DNA of 64,000 bases. Source: Allomesorhizobium sp043769475. GTDB taxonomy: Bacteria > Pseudomonadota > Alphaproteobacteria > Rhizobiales > Rhizobiaceae. This document shows positions 56,688 through 64,000 of the stretch, in pieces. The notes below the pieces were generated by a model. It saw only the letters and a program-made list of their open reading frames with translations, searched no databases and was not told the origin of the DNA. The position numbers and the translations under genes are program-made. Position 1 is the stretch's first letter, and each line of letters opens with the position of its first letter. The stretch lies in the NCBI RefSeq assembly GCF_043769475.1, contig NZ_CP171729.1:6076001-6140000 (forward strand), written 5' to 3'.

Positions 56688-58019
56688 TTAGCGGAGAGGG
56701 TTCTGCGGCAGTGGGGACAACGGATTGGGGGCGGCTGCGCGAGCGCGGTGAGGATGGCTTGCCTGACGGCGGGTAGGCTCGGTTGGGGCGGCGGGCCGAG
56801 GATTCTTTTTTCCCCCTCCCGCTTGTTTGAGGCGGCGAGATTGCAGGAAGGCGTAAGCGATCATCGTCATCAGCGCGTGCCGGTGCAGGCCCGTCCATGA
56901 GCGCCCCTCGAAGTGGTCGAGGCCAAGTTCCTCCTTGAGTTGCTGATGCGCCTGTTCGCAGACCCAGCGCGCCTTGATGGCGCCTGCGATCTGCTTGAGC
57001 GGGGTGTCGGCAGGCAAGTTGGAGAGGTAGTATTTGCGCTCGCCGGTCGAGCGGTGCTCGCCGATCACCCAGACCTCCTCGCCGGGCAGATGTTGAGCGC
57101 CCATGTCGCGGATGCGCTGGGGTGGGCCATCTGCAACCCGGACACGGACAGTGGCGAAGCGCGCCGAGAGGCGGCCTTTGGTGCCACGCCGCCAACTGAC
57201 CGTCCGCCATTGGGTTTTTTCCAGCATCGCCTGCGCGGTCATCGACTTCACATCGGGGATATGCCGCTGGCGCGGGCGGCCGCGTCCGGCAACGGGGAAG
57301 ATCATCGCCACGTCGGCGGCATAGACCTTCTGCTTGAACGGGATGCCGACGGCCCAGATCAGGCCGCGCTCGGTGAGCGCCTGCCGGAAGGGAGCGCTTA
57401 AGCCGTATCCGGCATCGGCGAGCACGCAGCCAAAGCGTAAGCCGGCTGCGCGAGCCCGGTCGATCTCGGCCAGCGCGATTTCGGGCTTGGTCCTGTAGGC
57501 ACGATGGTCCTCGGGCACACCGGCACGGTCGAGCCGGGCGCGATCGGAAGTCCAGCTCTCGGGCAGAAACAGCCGCAGCCCCACCATGACCGGCACTTCG
57601 CCAGAGGCCAGCGTCAGCGACACCAGCGTCTGGCAGTTGGCGTTCTTGCCAAGCGCCGAGGCATATTGCGGCGCGACGCCGACCGAGTGGCGCCCCTTCT
57701 TGGGGAGCGCGGTGTCGTCCACGATCAGCCACGCATCGTTCCCGCCAACTTGTCTGTCGGCCTCCGCGAGCAGCACCTTCTCCAGCGGCGCAGCATCCCA
57801 CACGCCGCTCGCGATGAAGTGGTGCAGCTGGTCATAGTTGACGCCTACGTCGCGCGCCGCCATCGGTTGGACGCTCTTGCGATCCCCAAGGCCAATCAGC
57901 CCAGCAATATAGGCCGGACACATCCGCGCACGCGTCTTGTGCCTCAACGCCGAGACGAACGGCTCAAGCCACCGCTTCAGATCGAGTTGCCAATCCCTGT
58001 TCATGGCCGGCCCCTCCAA
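56688..58019 (-). CDS. IS701-family transposase, intact
   Basis: 443 residues (or 438 from the inner ATG 58004). WLIVDDTALPKKGRHSVGVA, RFGCVLADAGYG and QLKEELGLDHFEGRSWTGLH mark the DDE core of IS701. The C terminus ends in a Pro/Arg-rich tail. No damage seen. Confidence 0.9.
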   Translation of the reverse strand: MEGPAMNRDWQLDLKRWLEPFVSALRHKTRARMCPAYIAGLIGLGDRKSVQPMAARDVGVNYDQLHHFIASGVWDAAPLEKVLLAEADRQVGGNDAWLIVDDTALPKKGRHSVGVAPQYASALGKNANCQTLVSLTLASGEVPVMVGLRLFLPESWTSDRARLDRAGVPEDHRAYRTKPEIALAEIDRARAAGLRFGCVLADAGYGLSAPFRQALTERGLIWAVGIPFKQKVYAADVAMIFPVAGRGRPRQRHIPDVKSMTAQAMLEKTQWRTVSWRRGTKGRLSARFATVRVRVADGPPQRIRDMGAQHLPGEEVWVIGEHRSTGERKYYLSNLPADTPLKQIAGAIKARWVCEQAHQQLKEELGLDHFEGRSWTGLHRHALMTMIAYAFLQSRRLKQAGGGKKNPRPAAPTEPTRRQASHPHRARAAAPNPLSPLPQNPLR

Positions 58020-58553
58020 AAGCCGACCTCATATGAATCACGCAAAATCGCTCTTGGGAATCTGGAGGCTTCTGTGAGGTCCGCATGCTCGACGGAGCGG
58101 GCCGGCTGGTTGTCGGACCTCATTGTAAGCCGGATTGAACGAAGCCGCGGGACGGTCTGGCGCTATGGGGATTGTAGCCTGGAGGAGCGGTCGGGATCGT
58201 CTTCGCCAGGCTGATGAAGGGCGTTCACGATGCGACCACAGCGATGGAAGGCACTGGAGCCTGTCCGACGGCTGGCGCCATCACGGTTCCGCCGTCCACC
58301 GCGCCATCCTTCGCTGTGGTCGCATCGTGAACGCCCTTCATCAGCCTGGCGAAGACGATCCCGACCGCTCCTCCAGGCTACAATCCCCATAGCGCCAGAC
58401 CGTCCCGCGGCTTCGTTCAATCCGGCTTACAATGAGGTCCGACAACCAGCCGGCCCGCTCCGTCGAGCATGCGGACCTCACAGAAGCCTCCAGATTCCCA
58501 AGAGCGATTTTGCGTGATTCATATGAGGTCGGCTTTTGGAGGGGCCGGCCATG
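58002..58553. repeat. 243-bp perfect inverted repeat with 66-bp spacer
   Basis: Arms 58002-58244 and 58311-58553 appear identical in reverse complement. They contain the shared 5' leader and presumed promoters of the two IS701 transposases and end at the inner ATG codons (58004 and 58551). Beyond those codons the two genes are clearly diverged. Confidence 0.85.
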
Positions 58554-59892
58554 GATGGGAACTGGCAAGCTGATCTGGGGCGCTGGCTTGTGCCGTTTGT
58601 CGCGGCGCTAGGGCACAAGACGCGGGCGCGGATGTGTCCTCTCTATGTCGCGGGTTTGATTGGTCCAGGAGACCGCAAGAGCGTTCAGCCGATAGCGGCG
58701 CGCGCTGGCGAGGTCGGCTACGATCAGCTCCATCATTTCGTCGCTGCCGGAGTTTGGGACAGTGCTCCACTCGAGGCTGCCCTGCTGAAGGAGGCAGATG
58801 ACCTGGTTGGCGATCAGGCGGGCTTTCTTGTCATCGATGACACGGCGTTGCCCAAGAAGGGACGTCACTCGGTCGGCGTCGCGCCACAATATGCCTCGTC
58901 GCTCGGAAAGACTGCCAATTGTCAGTCGCTGGTCTCGGTAACCTTGGCGTCGCGCGAGGTGCCGGTGATGGTGGGGCCTGCGGCTATTCCTGCCCGAGAG
59001 CTGGACAGATGATCCTGAACGTATGGCGCGGGCTCGTGTGCCGAAGGATAAACAGACTGCTCTGACAAAGCCGGACATTGCGATCGAGGAGGTCGACCGC
59101 GTCATCGCTTCCGGTGCGCGTTTTGGCTGTGTGCTTGCCGATTCAGGGTACGGCTCCAGCGGACCCTTCCGTCAGGCTTTGAGCGAGCGCGGTCTGCTGT
59201 GGGCAGTGGGTCTGTCGCGACGCCAGAACGTCTATCCCGCCGACGTTGCCCTGATCTTCCCCGTCGCGAAGGCCGGAAAGCCCCGCAAATACCACATCCC
59301 TGATCAGCCCCCGGTCTGTGCTGAAACGTTGTTGGCCGAAGGGAAATGGCAAAAGGTCAGCTGGCGGCGGGGCACCAAAGGTCGGCTGACCTGTCTCTTC
59401 GCGGCCCGCCGTGTCCGTGTTGCGGATGGCCATAAGCACCGGATGCTCGATAACCGTATGCAATGCATGCCTGGCGACGAGGTTTGGCTCGTCGGCGAGC
59501 GGCGGTCGACCGGGGAGCAAAAATACTATGTGTCGAACCTGCCGGCCGATGCCACCATCAAGACGCTCGCTGCCACGATCAAGGCCAGGTGGATCTGTGA
59601 ACAGGCCCACCAGCAGCTCAAGGAAGAGCTTGGACTCGACCACTTCGAAGGTAGATCCTGGACGGGATTACATCGACATGCGTTGATGACGATGATCGCC
59701 TACGCCTTCCTTCAATCCCGCCGCCTCAAAGCAGCGGGACGGAAAAAAAGAGTCGGAGGACCGCCGCCAAAGCCAAGCATGCCGGCCATCAGGCAAGCCA
59801 TCCTCGACCTCTTCGCACGGCCGCCACCCAGGCGATGCCCACACTGTGAGAAACTCCTCGCTGACGCCGTCGAACCTAAAGTGCCAAAGTAG
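58536..59892 (+). pseudogene. IS701-family transposase, frameshifted copy
   Basis: MEGPAMDGNWQADLGRWLVP through REVPVMVG is followed at a GGGG run (about 58975) by a +1 shift. The other frame continues LRLFLPESWTDDPERMARA and RFGCVLADSGYGSS, with the same C-terminal QLKEELGLDHFEGRSWTGLH. Otherwise full length. The homopolymer lesion could be a sequencing error. Confidence 0.82.
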
Positions 59893-59894
59893 TG

Positions 59895-60860
59895 CTAGTA
59901 GGATACGATCGTCCCGAAGCCCTGTTGCTCTGCGATATCGAGTATTGCAGAACCTATAGCAATATCATGCAATGCAAGGCCGACATTGAAAACCGTAATG
60001 CGATCAGCATTGCGAACTCTGCCGGCGAGCCTTCCTACGATGACATCGCTGACAGATCCAAGAACTCGAGAAATGTCCCGATACGGAGAGCCTGCAGTAA
60101 CGATGTAGTTGTTGAATTGCTCGACATCGTCAGTCAACAATACATCCGAAGCCGTCGTTATATCCTGTGACCATCCACGGACATGGACAGGCAGAACCAA
60201 GCTGCCCTCCTTGACCCATCCAAACCGGAAGGCCGTGTCCTCCAATCGACTTGTTGCGGTCACTACGACATCAGCGCTGCGGATTGCCGCCTCAGCCTTT
60301 TTCACGTGAACTATCCGCGTTTTGGAGCAGGTCTGTTCGGTCAACTGACTGACGGCAGTCTCGTTGATATCGACAACCCGGAATTCTGCGGCGGGGTGAA
60401 TAAACGACAGCATTTTTACATGATAGAGGCCCTGAAGACCGGCACCGATTATGGCTATTCTGTCCACCCGATTGGGCGACAAATACTTGCTGGTGATAGC
60501 CGACACTGCCGCAGTGCGAACTGCCGTCAGGTAAGCTGCATCCATCACGCAGATTGGTAGGCCCGTGTCCGGATTGTTTAACACCAAAAGCCCCGCGACG
60601 TTTGGCAAGCTGACTTTCTGATTACCGGGGTAACCGGAAACCCATTTAAGACCGGCGCGGCGTTGCTTTGGAAGCCAGCCAGCCATTGCATGAATGAATG
60701 CTTCGCGCGTCGGGTGGATTCCGATCTTTGGTGGATTTTCGAATGCGCCATTACCGTGATCACGAAGAGTCTCTTCGATTATGTCTAATGCTGAAGCGAG
60801 TGGCAGATTCGCCCGCGCAACGTCATTTCGACTTAGCCATCTTATGACAGACGTGGTCAT
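59895..60860 (-). CDS. Ornithine cyclodeaminase/mu-crystallin family protein
   Basis: About 321 residues. NAD-binding motif RIAIIGAGLQGLYHVKML, an N-terminal PPKIGIHP/GWLPKQRRAGLKWVSGYPGN substrate region, and VAGLLVLNNPDTGLPICVMD. Start ATG 60860 follows AGAAGAGG; ATG 60926 is possible. Family members cyclise ornithine, reduce imines or make N-alkyl amino acids (alanine dehydrogenase, opine-type and NikD-like roles). It is the second gene behind the HemA-like gene. Its stop codon lies in the CTAG target site of the IS701 unit. Confidence 0.85.
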   Translation of the reverse strand: MTTSVIRWLSRNDVARANLPLASALDIIEETLRDHGNGAFENPPKIGIHPTREAFIHAMAGWLPKQRRAGLKWVSGYPGNQKVSLPNVAGLLVLNNPDTGLPICVMDAAYLTAVRTAAVSAITSKYLSPNRVDRIAIIGAGLQGLYHVKMLSFIHPAAEFRVVDINETAVSQLTEQTCSKTRIVHVKKAEAAIRSADVVVTATSRLEDTAFRFGWVKEGSLVLPVHVRGWSQDITTASDVLLTDDVEQFNNYIVTAGSPYRDISRVLGSVSDVIVGRLAGRVRNADRITVFNVGLALHDIAIGSAILDIAEQQGFGTIVSY

Positions 60861-60951
60861 ATTGCCTCTTCTTCTGGTTTTAAGATCGGCGCTGGAACGG
60901 TCCGGACCTTCTGTTTTGAGCGTCATTGTTCTGCCGCCGGCATGTACTGAG

Positions 60952-61908
60952 TTACGTTGGCTTGGCGAAGACAGATCTGCACCCTTGGAGTGTTGCCTCT
61001 ATGTCGGAAAACAGGAGCGGCAATTTCGGAGCCAGCTGCTTGTTGTTCTGTTCGACGAACCGGAGAAATTCTTCGTCGTATATAGTCACATAGTTAAGCC
61101 TTCTAACGCCTGCATCCGACAAGACCGGTATGGACGATAGATCCACTATGGTGCGTGGCTCTAACCGCAGAAGCGCGTTCTGCAGTGTGGTACCGTATTC
61201 ATCATTCACATGGTCGGTCGCGATAACAACAATCGACCGTGGCTCTTGTTGTTGTCCAATCTCGTCCGGGCGCATGAGCGTGACTTCCATATCAGCGTAA
61301 CGGCGGAGACGTTTGCGAAGATTATTGGGGTTCCGCGTTATAATTGTCGCAGAACGGAATCGCTCTCCCACGCCACTCTTGATAAGGCCGCGCCCCAGCA
61401 TACCTGCCCCGATGATATAAAGTCGGTCAGGTAGCTCTCCATTCCGAAAGCGGTCAGCTATGATTTCTCGGACGATCTGATCATAGTTGAACGATGCGAT
61501 GAACCTCTGTCGCTCGCGCGCGGCCCATCCGATATCAAGGGCGAACCGTGCGACCTGGAAAATCGGAAGGTTTTGATTTACAAGTTCGATAGACTTTGTG
61601 AGCTGCTGGCTGACGTAACTCTCACCGAGGATCTGGGAATGAGCGCTAGATGCGATCTCAGCCAGACGTTTAGCAATTTCGGCCGCACCTTCAATGCTTT
61701 CGTAAGAAAGGCCTGGAAATATCCTGCTGTCGATATTTCTGAGTGCGGGCTCGTCGCCATAGGCTTCAACCCGTGCGCAAGTTGCGAGCAGGAGAACGCC
61801 ACCTTTCGCAAGTTCTGGCGCAAGTGGTTTGATCTTCGCCGAAAGCTGCGCCATTGCCAAAGGCGTGGCCATCCGGTGATCGACATAAATGCCAAGGAGC
61901 TCAGGCAT
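60952..61908 (-). CDS. Glutamyl-tRNA-reductase-like protein lacking the dimerisation domain
   Basis: 318 residues against about 420 for HemA. C44 in LLLATCARVEAYG aligns with the HemA nucleophile (TCNRTEIY), ILGESYVSQQLTKS with ILGEPQILGQVK, and the NADPH fold is LYIIGAGMLGRGLIKSG. The C-terminal helical dimerisation domain is absent. AGGAGGGA before ATG 61908 sets the start. OCD follows in the same direction. It may make an aminoaldehyde from an aminoacyl-tRNA or other thioester for a specialised metabolite rather than for haem. Family call fairly sure, role inferred. Confidence 0.8.
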   Translation of the reverse strand: MPELLGIYVDHRMATPLAMAQLSAKIKPLAPELAKGGVLLLATCARVEAYGDEPALRNIDSRIFPGLSYESIEGAAEIAKRLAEIASSAHSQILGESYVSQQLTKSIELVNQNLPIFQVARFALDIGWAARERQRFIASFNYDQIVREIIADRFRNGELPDRLYIIGAGMLGRGLIKSGVGERFRSATIITRNPNNLRKRLRRYADMEVTLMRPDEIGQQQEPRSIVVIATDHVNDEYGTTLQNALLRLEPRTIVDLSSIPVLSDAGVRRLNYVTIYDEEFLRFVEQNNKQLAPKLPLLFSDIEATLQGCRSVFAKPT

Positions 61909-62472
61909 TGGTCCCTCCTGAAGTTCATCGAAGCTCAAACCGGAAGTTGACGACGAACGCCTTCGGGGCCTTTCAGCGAACTTCGCCGCGAGACGCGGCC
62001 GAGCGACGCCATACCGGTTGGCAGCTCAGGCCGCCTACAACGAGAGGACTTCAAGAAGCGTACCAACTGCACGCAAGGAGCTTCAGAAAATGACTTTCTC
62101 AAGACATGCGAGGTGCGGCAGAAGGTGGGCCGAATAGCGCTGCGCCTTGGGTTCGACAAACCGACAGTTGGAGGTCCTGGCAGAGATCTTCCGCAGGAAA
62201 GCTTCATCCAACCGCAGGGCCGCGTTGTCCGCTATCGGACATGCAACACCCCGATGGCCGCTGCCGGACATGCAACATCGCAGGAGAACGGCGTCCTATC
62301 GCTTGAAAGAAGGCTCGCGTTTGGCACGATAGATGCAAGTTTGTCGGCGAACGCGTCGCGGGCTGGGAAGGAATTGGAATTATTTCGCTCACCGACAGAG
62401 CCGCGAAGGCTGCATTCTCCGGAGCGGCCGAGCCGGCGGAAGGCTTGCGTGGCTGCGCCGGCTCCAACACCT
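61909..62472. other. No gene recognised
   Basis: Upstream of the HemA-like gene. Contains a short direct repeat CGGACATGCAACA (about 62236 and 62265). Minus-strand codons DEAFLRKISARTSN and plus-strand frames show no family. No sigma-54 box was found. Confidence 0.4.
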
Positions 62473-62847
62473 GACGGGGATCGTATTGCCATCGCCCGTG
62501 CACTTGCCATGCAGCCCACCATCATGCTGTTCGACGAGCCTACATCGGCGCTGGACCCGGAACTGGTCGGCGAGGTTCTCGCTGCAATCCGGCAGCTCGC
62601 CGCCGAAGGCATGACCATGGTCATCGTCACCCACGAGATCGGCTTGGCCTATGAGTTGGCCGATCGGGTGGTCTTCATGGACCGAGGAGTCGTTGCTGCC
62701 AGCGGCGATCCGCGTGAACTCCTGCTGTCGGTCTCCAATGCCAGGCTCGCGGCTTTCGTTGGGCGTTTCACGGAACAGGCCCGTCTTCTCAGTCCCTTGG
62801 TGGCGCCAGCAGCCACACCTCGAGCTCTATCTCCAAACAAAGGATAA
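62473..62847 (+). pseudogene. Polar amino-acid ABC ATPase, C-terminal fragment
   Basis: RIAIARALAMQPTIMLFDEP, then TSALDPELVGEVLAAIRQLA and MTMVIVTHEIGLAYELADRV, are the Walker B and H-loop half of a GlnQ-type ATPase. Walker A and the LSGGQ motif are missing. It ends 6 bases before the DapA-like gene, so it was once co-transcribed with it. Confidence 0.8.
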
Positions 62848-62853
62848 CAGACC

Positions 62854-63753
62854 ATGGCCGATGTAAACTGGAGCGGTATTTTCCCCGTGCTCGTCACTCC
62901 CTTCGGAGCAGATGGTTCCATCAATGAGACCCGATACAAGGCGCTGATCGATGACGCGATTGCCCATGGCGCGCAGGGCATCGTAGCAGCCGGCAGCACC
63001 GGCGAATTCTATGCCCTCAGCAAGGCCGAGCGCGCGCGCCTCTACAAATTGACGGTTGACCATGTGGTGGACCGCGTGCCCGTGCTGGCCGGCGTCGCCG
63101 ACCTGCGTGTCGAGGATGTACTGGAAGCCTGCCAGTCCGCCGTGGCCGCGGGCTGCGCGGGCGGCATGATCCTGCCGCCCATCTACGCCATGCCGAGTCC
63201 ACGGGAGATCTTGGCCTTCTTCGAGTACATCTCCCGCAACACGTCGCTGCCACTGATGCTCTACAACAGTCCGCGCCGTGCAGGCATCGACATCACCCCG
63301 GCCCTGGTAGAGCAGCTCTCCACCCTGCCGACCGTGGTGGCCATTAAGGATAGCTCCGGCATCATCACTCAGGTGAGTGAGCTTGTGCAGCGCGTGGGTG
63401 ACAGACTTCGTGTCTTCGTCGGCTACGAAACCATGATCGTTCCGGCTCGCGCCGTTGGCGCTCACGGAATCGTCGCCATGGCACACCAGATCGCCGGGCC
63501 CTTGATCCGCGACTACTGGGACAAGGCGCTCACTGGTGATAGGGCCTTGGATGACCTCAGCCGGGACGTCTTCGCCTTCTACCGTTGCTTCCAGTCCGGG
63601 GCCTACTACGCAGCTATCAAGGAGACCATGAGCCAGCTCGGCCGCGACGCCGGTGGCCCGCGCCTGCCGCTGCTGCCGTTGGCAGAGGAGCAGAAAGCGG
63701 CCATCGCCAAGATCATTGCTGACGCGGGCCTTGCCCGTTGGGCCAATGCCTAA
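62854..63753 (+). CDS. DapA-family lyase/deaminase
   Basis: 299 residues of the dihydrodipicolinate synthase superfamily with GSTGEF (substrate loop), Y137 (LMLYNSPRRAG) and Schiff-base K165 (VVAIKDSSG). Complete and undamaged, with good GC-rich codon use. Next to a former amino-acid ABC transporter, a catabolic role such as 1-pyrroline-4-hydroxy-2-carboxylate deaminase of hydroxyproline breakdown is plausible. The epimerase and dehydrogenase at 34.8-37.4 kb would supply that substrate. The exact reaction is an inference. Confidence 0.87.
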   Translation: MADVNWSGIFPVLVTPFGADGSINETRYKALIDDAIAHGAQGIVAAGSTGEFYALSKAERARLYKLTVDHVVDRVPVLAGVADLRVEDVLEACQSAVAAGCAGGMILPPIYAMPSPREILAFFEYISRNTSLPLMLYNSPRRAGIDITPALVEQLSTLPTVVAIKDSSGIITQVSELVQRVGDRLRVFVGYETMIVPARAVGAHGIVAMAHQIAGPLIRDYWDKALTGDRALDDLSRDVFAFYRCFQSGAYYAAIKETMSQLGRDAGGPRLPLLPLAEEQKAAIAKIIADAGLARWANA

Positions 63754-64000
63754 GGACAGCCAACATGCACTCGAGTCCTGTCCTTCAAGAGATCGACGCG
63801 CTCATGGTCGAGCCACCAGGAAAGACGTTTGGTTTCGGATGTAGAGGTAACCACCGGCCGCAAGGCAAATAGCTGCATGCACGGCTGAGAGCCGCGGCAA
63901 TATCAACGACGCGCTTCAGACTGGCTCGGCACAGAAGATCTGTACCGGTGGCTGCCGCCTACTGGCGGCTGAGCGCATCCTATTCGGTTTAAGGAAGAAA
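63754..64000 (+). other. Downstream flank, no supported gene
   Basis: ATG 63764 opens MHSSPVLQEIDALMVEPPGK but stops at 63870. It may be the stub of the next gene of the DapA-like operon. Nothing else is recognisable before the window ends. Confidence 0.35.

Larger units (their letters stand above)
56670..59894. mobile_element. Head-to-head pair of IS701-family copies acting as one unit
   Basis: Outer ends are perfect inverted CACTACTTTGGCA / TGCCAAAGTAGTG, flanked on both sides by CTAG (56666-56669 and 59895-59898). CTAG is a YTAR target as made by IS701 elements. Two transposase genes diverge from a 243-bp perfect inverted repeat in the middle. No inner terminal repeats were found, so the unit seems to have inserted as a whole. 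Confidence 0.75.

Overview
This window looks like an accessory, symbiosis-type region of a rhizobial alphaproteobacterium, most probably Mesorhizobium or a close relative. Three things point there: high-GC genes with rhizobial insertion sequences, a decayed quorum-sensing and excision-control block (traR, traI, fseA, qseM, qseC) like that of ICEMlSymR7A, and several NifA/sigma-54 promoters. I saw no rRNA, tRNA or CRISPR array. About half of the sequence is insertion sequences or their remains, often nested, and many genes are broken by one-base shifts, stops or deletions.

Layout. 1-3.3 kb: IS256 and IS110 remnants, then a methyltransferase and a 2-oxoglutarate/Fe(II) oxygenase behind a NifA/sigma-54 promoter. 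3.5-8.2 kb: an IS3 element, a truncated IS110, IS256 and group II intron remnants. 8.3-10.3 kb: a GlxA-type regulator, a corrinoid protein and the stub of an mttB gene. 10.5-16.3 kb: a LysR regulator diverging from an FAD oxidoreductase/DapA-like pair, then SDR, aldehyde dehydrogenase and redoxin pseudogenes. 17.4-18.3 kb: a SET-domain protein with a 32-codon ORF in front, under a second copy of the NifA/sigma-54 promoter module. 19.1-20.7 kb: a full-length non-pyrrolysine MttB methyltransferase. 20.8-24.3 kb: the decayed quorum-sensing/excision block. 25.4-26.1 kb: small genes, one of the SinR family. 26.1-31.5 kb: an IS1182 element split by IS110 and IS21, plus an orphan NifA/sigma-54 promoter. 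31.9-34.7 kb: a D-Ala-D-Ala-ligase-like ATP-grasp enzyme and a traB relic. 34.8-43.3 kb: a hydroxyproline-type catabolic set (FAD dehydrogenase, two-cysteine epimerase, amidohydrolase) with a complete Liv-type ABC transporter. 43.7 kb: a ProC-like reductase. 45.2-53.1 kb: an IS21 element whose istB is split by a 5.3-kb insert that itself holds an IS110 split by an IS481. 53.5-54.8 kb: a glutathione-synthetase-like ATP-grasp enzyme with a near-consensus NifA/sigma-54 promoter. 55-60 kb: IS110, IS5 and a head-to-head IS701 pair. 59.9-61.9 kb: an ornithine-cyclodeaminase/HemA-like operon. 62.5-63.8 kb: an ABC ATPase fragment and a DapA-like deaminase.

How the parts may work together. (i) Corrinoid-dependent demethylation of a quaternary amine such as glycine betaine: MttB, the corrinoid protein and the GlxA-type regulator, with a shared leader upstream of both mttB copies. 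(ii) Hydroxyproline or related imino-acid uptake and breakdown. (iii) The most novel set: amino-acid-modifying enzymes (methyltransferase, 2OG oxygenase, SET protein, two ATP-grasp ligases, possibly HemA-like, OCD and ProC-like proteins), several under NifA/sigma-54-type promoters. This suggests a nodule-expressed pathway for an amino-acid- or peptide-derived product, now scattered by transposition. The product is unknown and the pathway is an inference.
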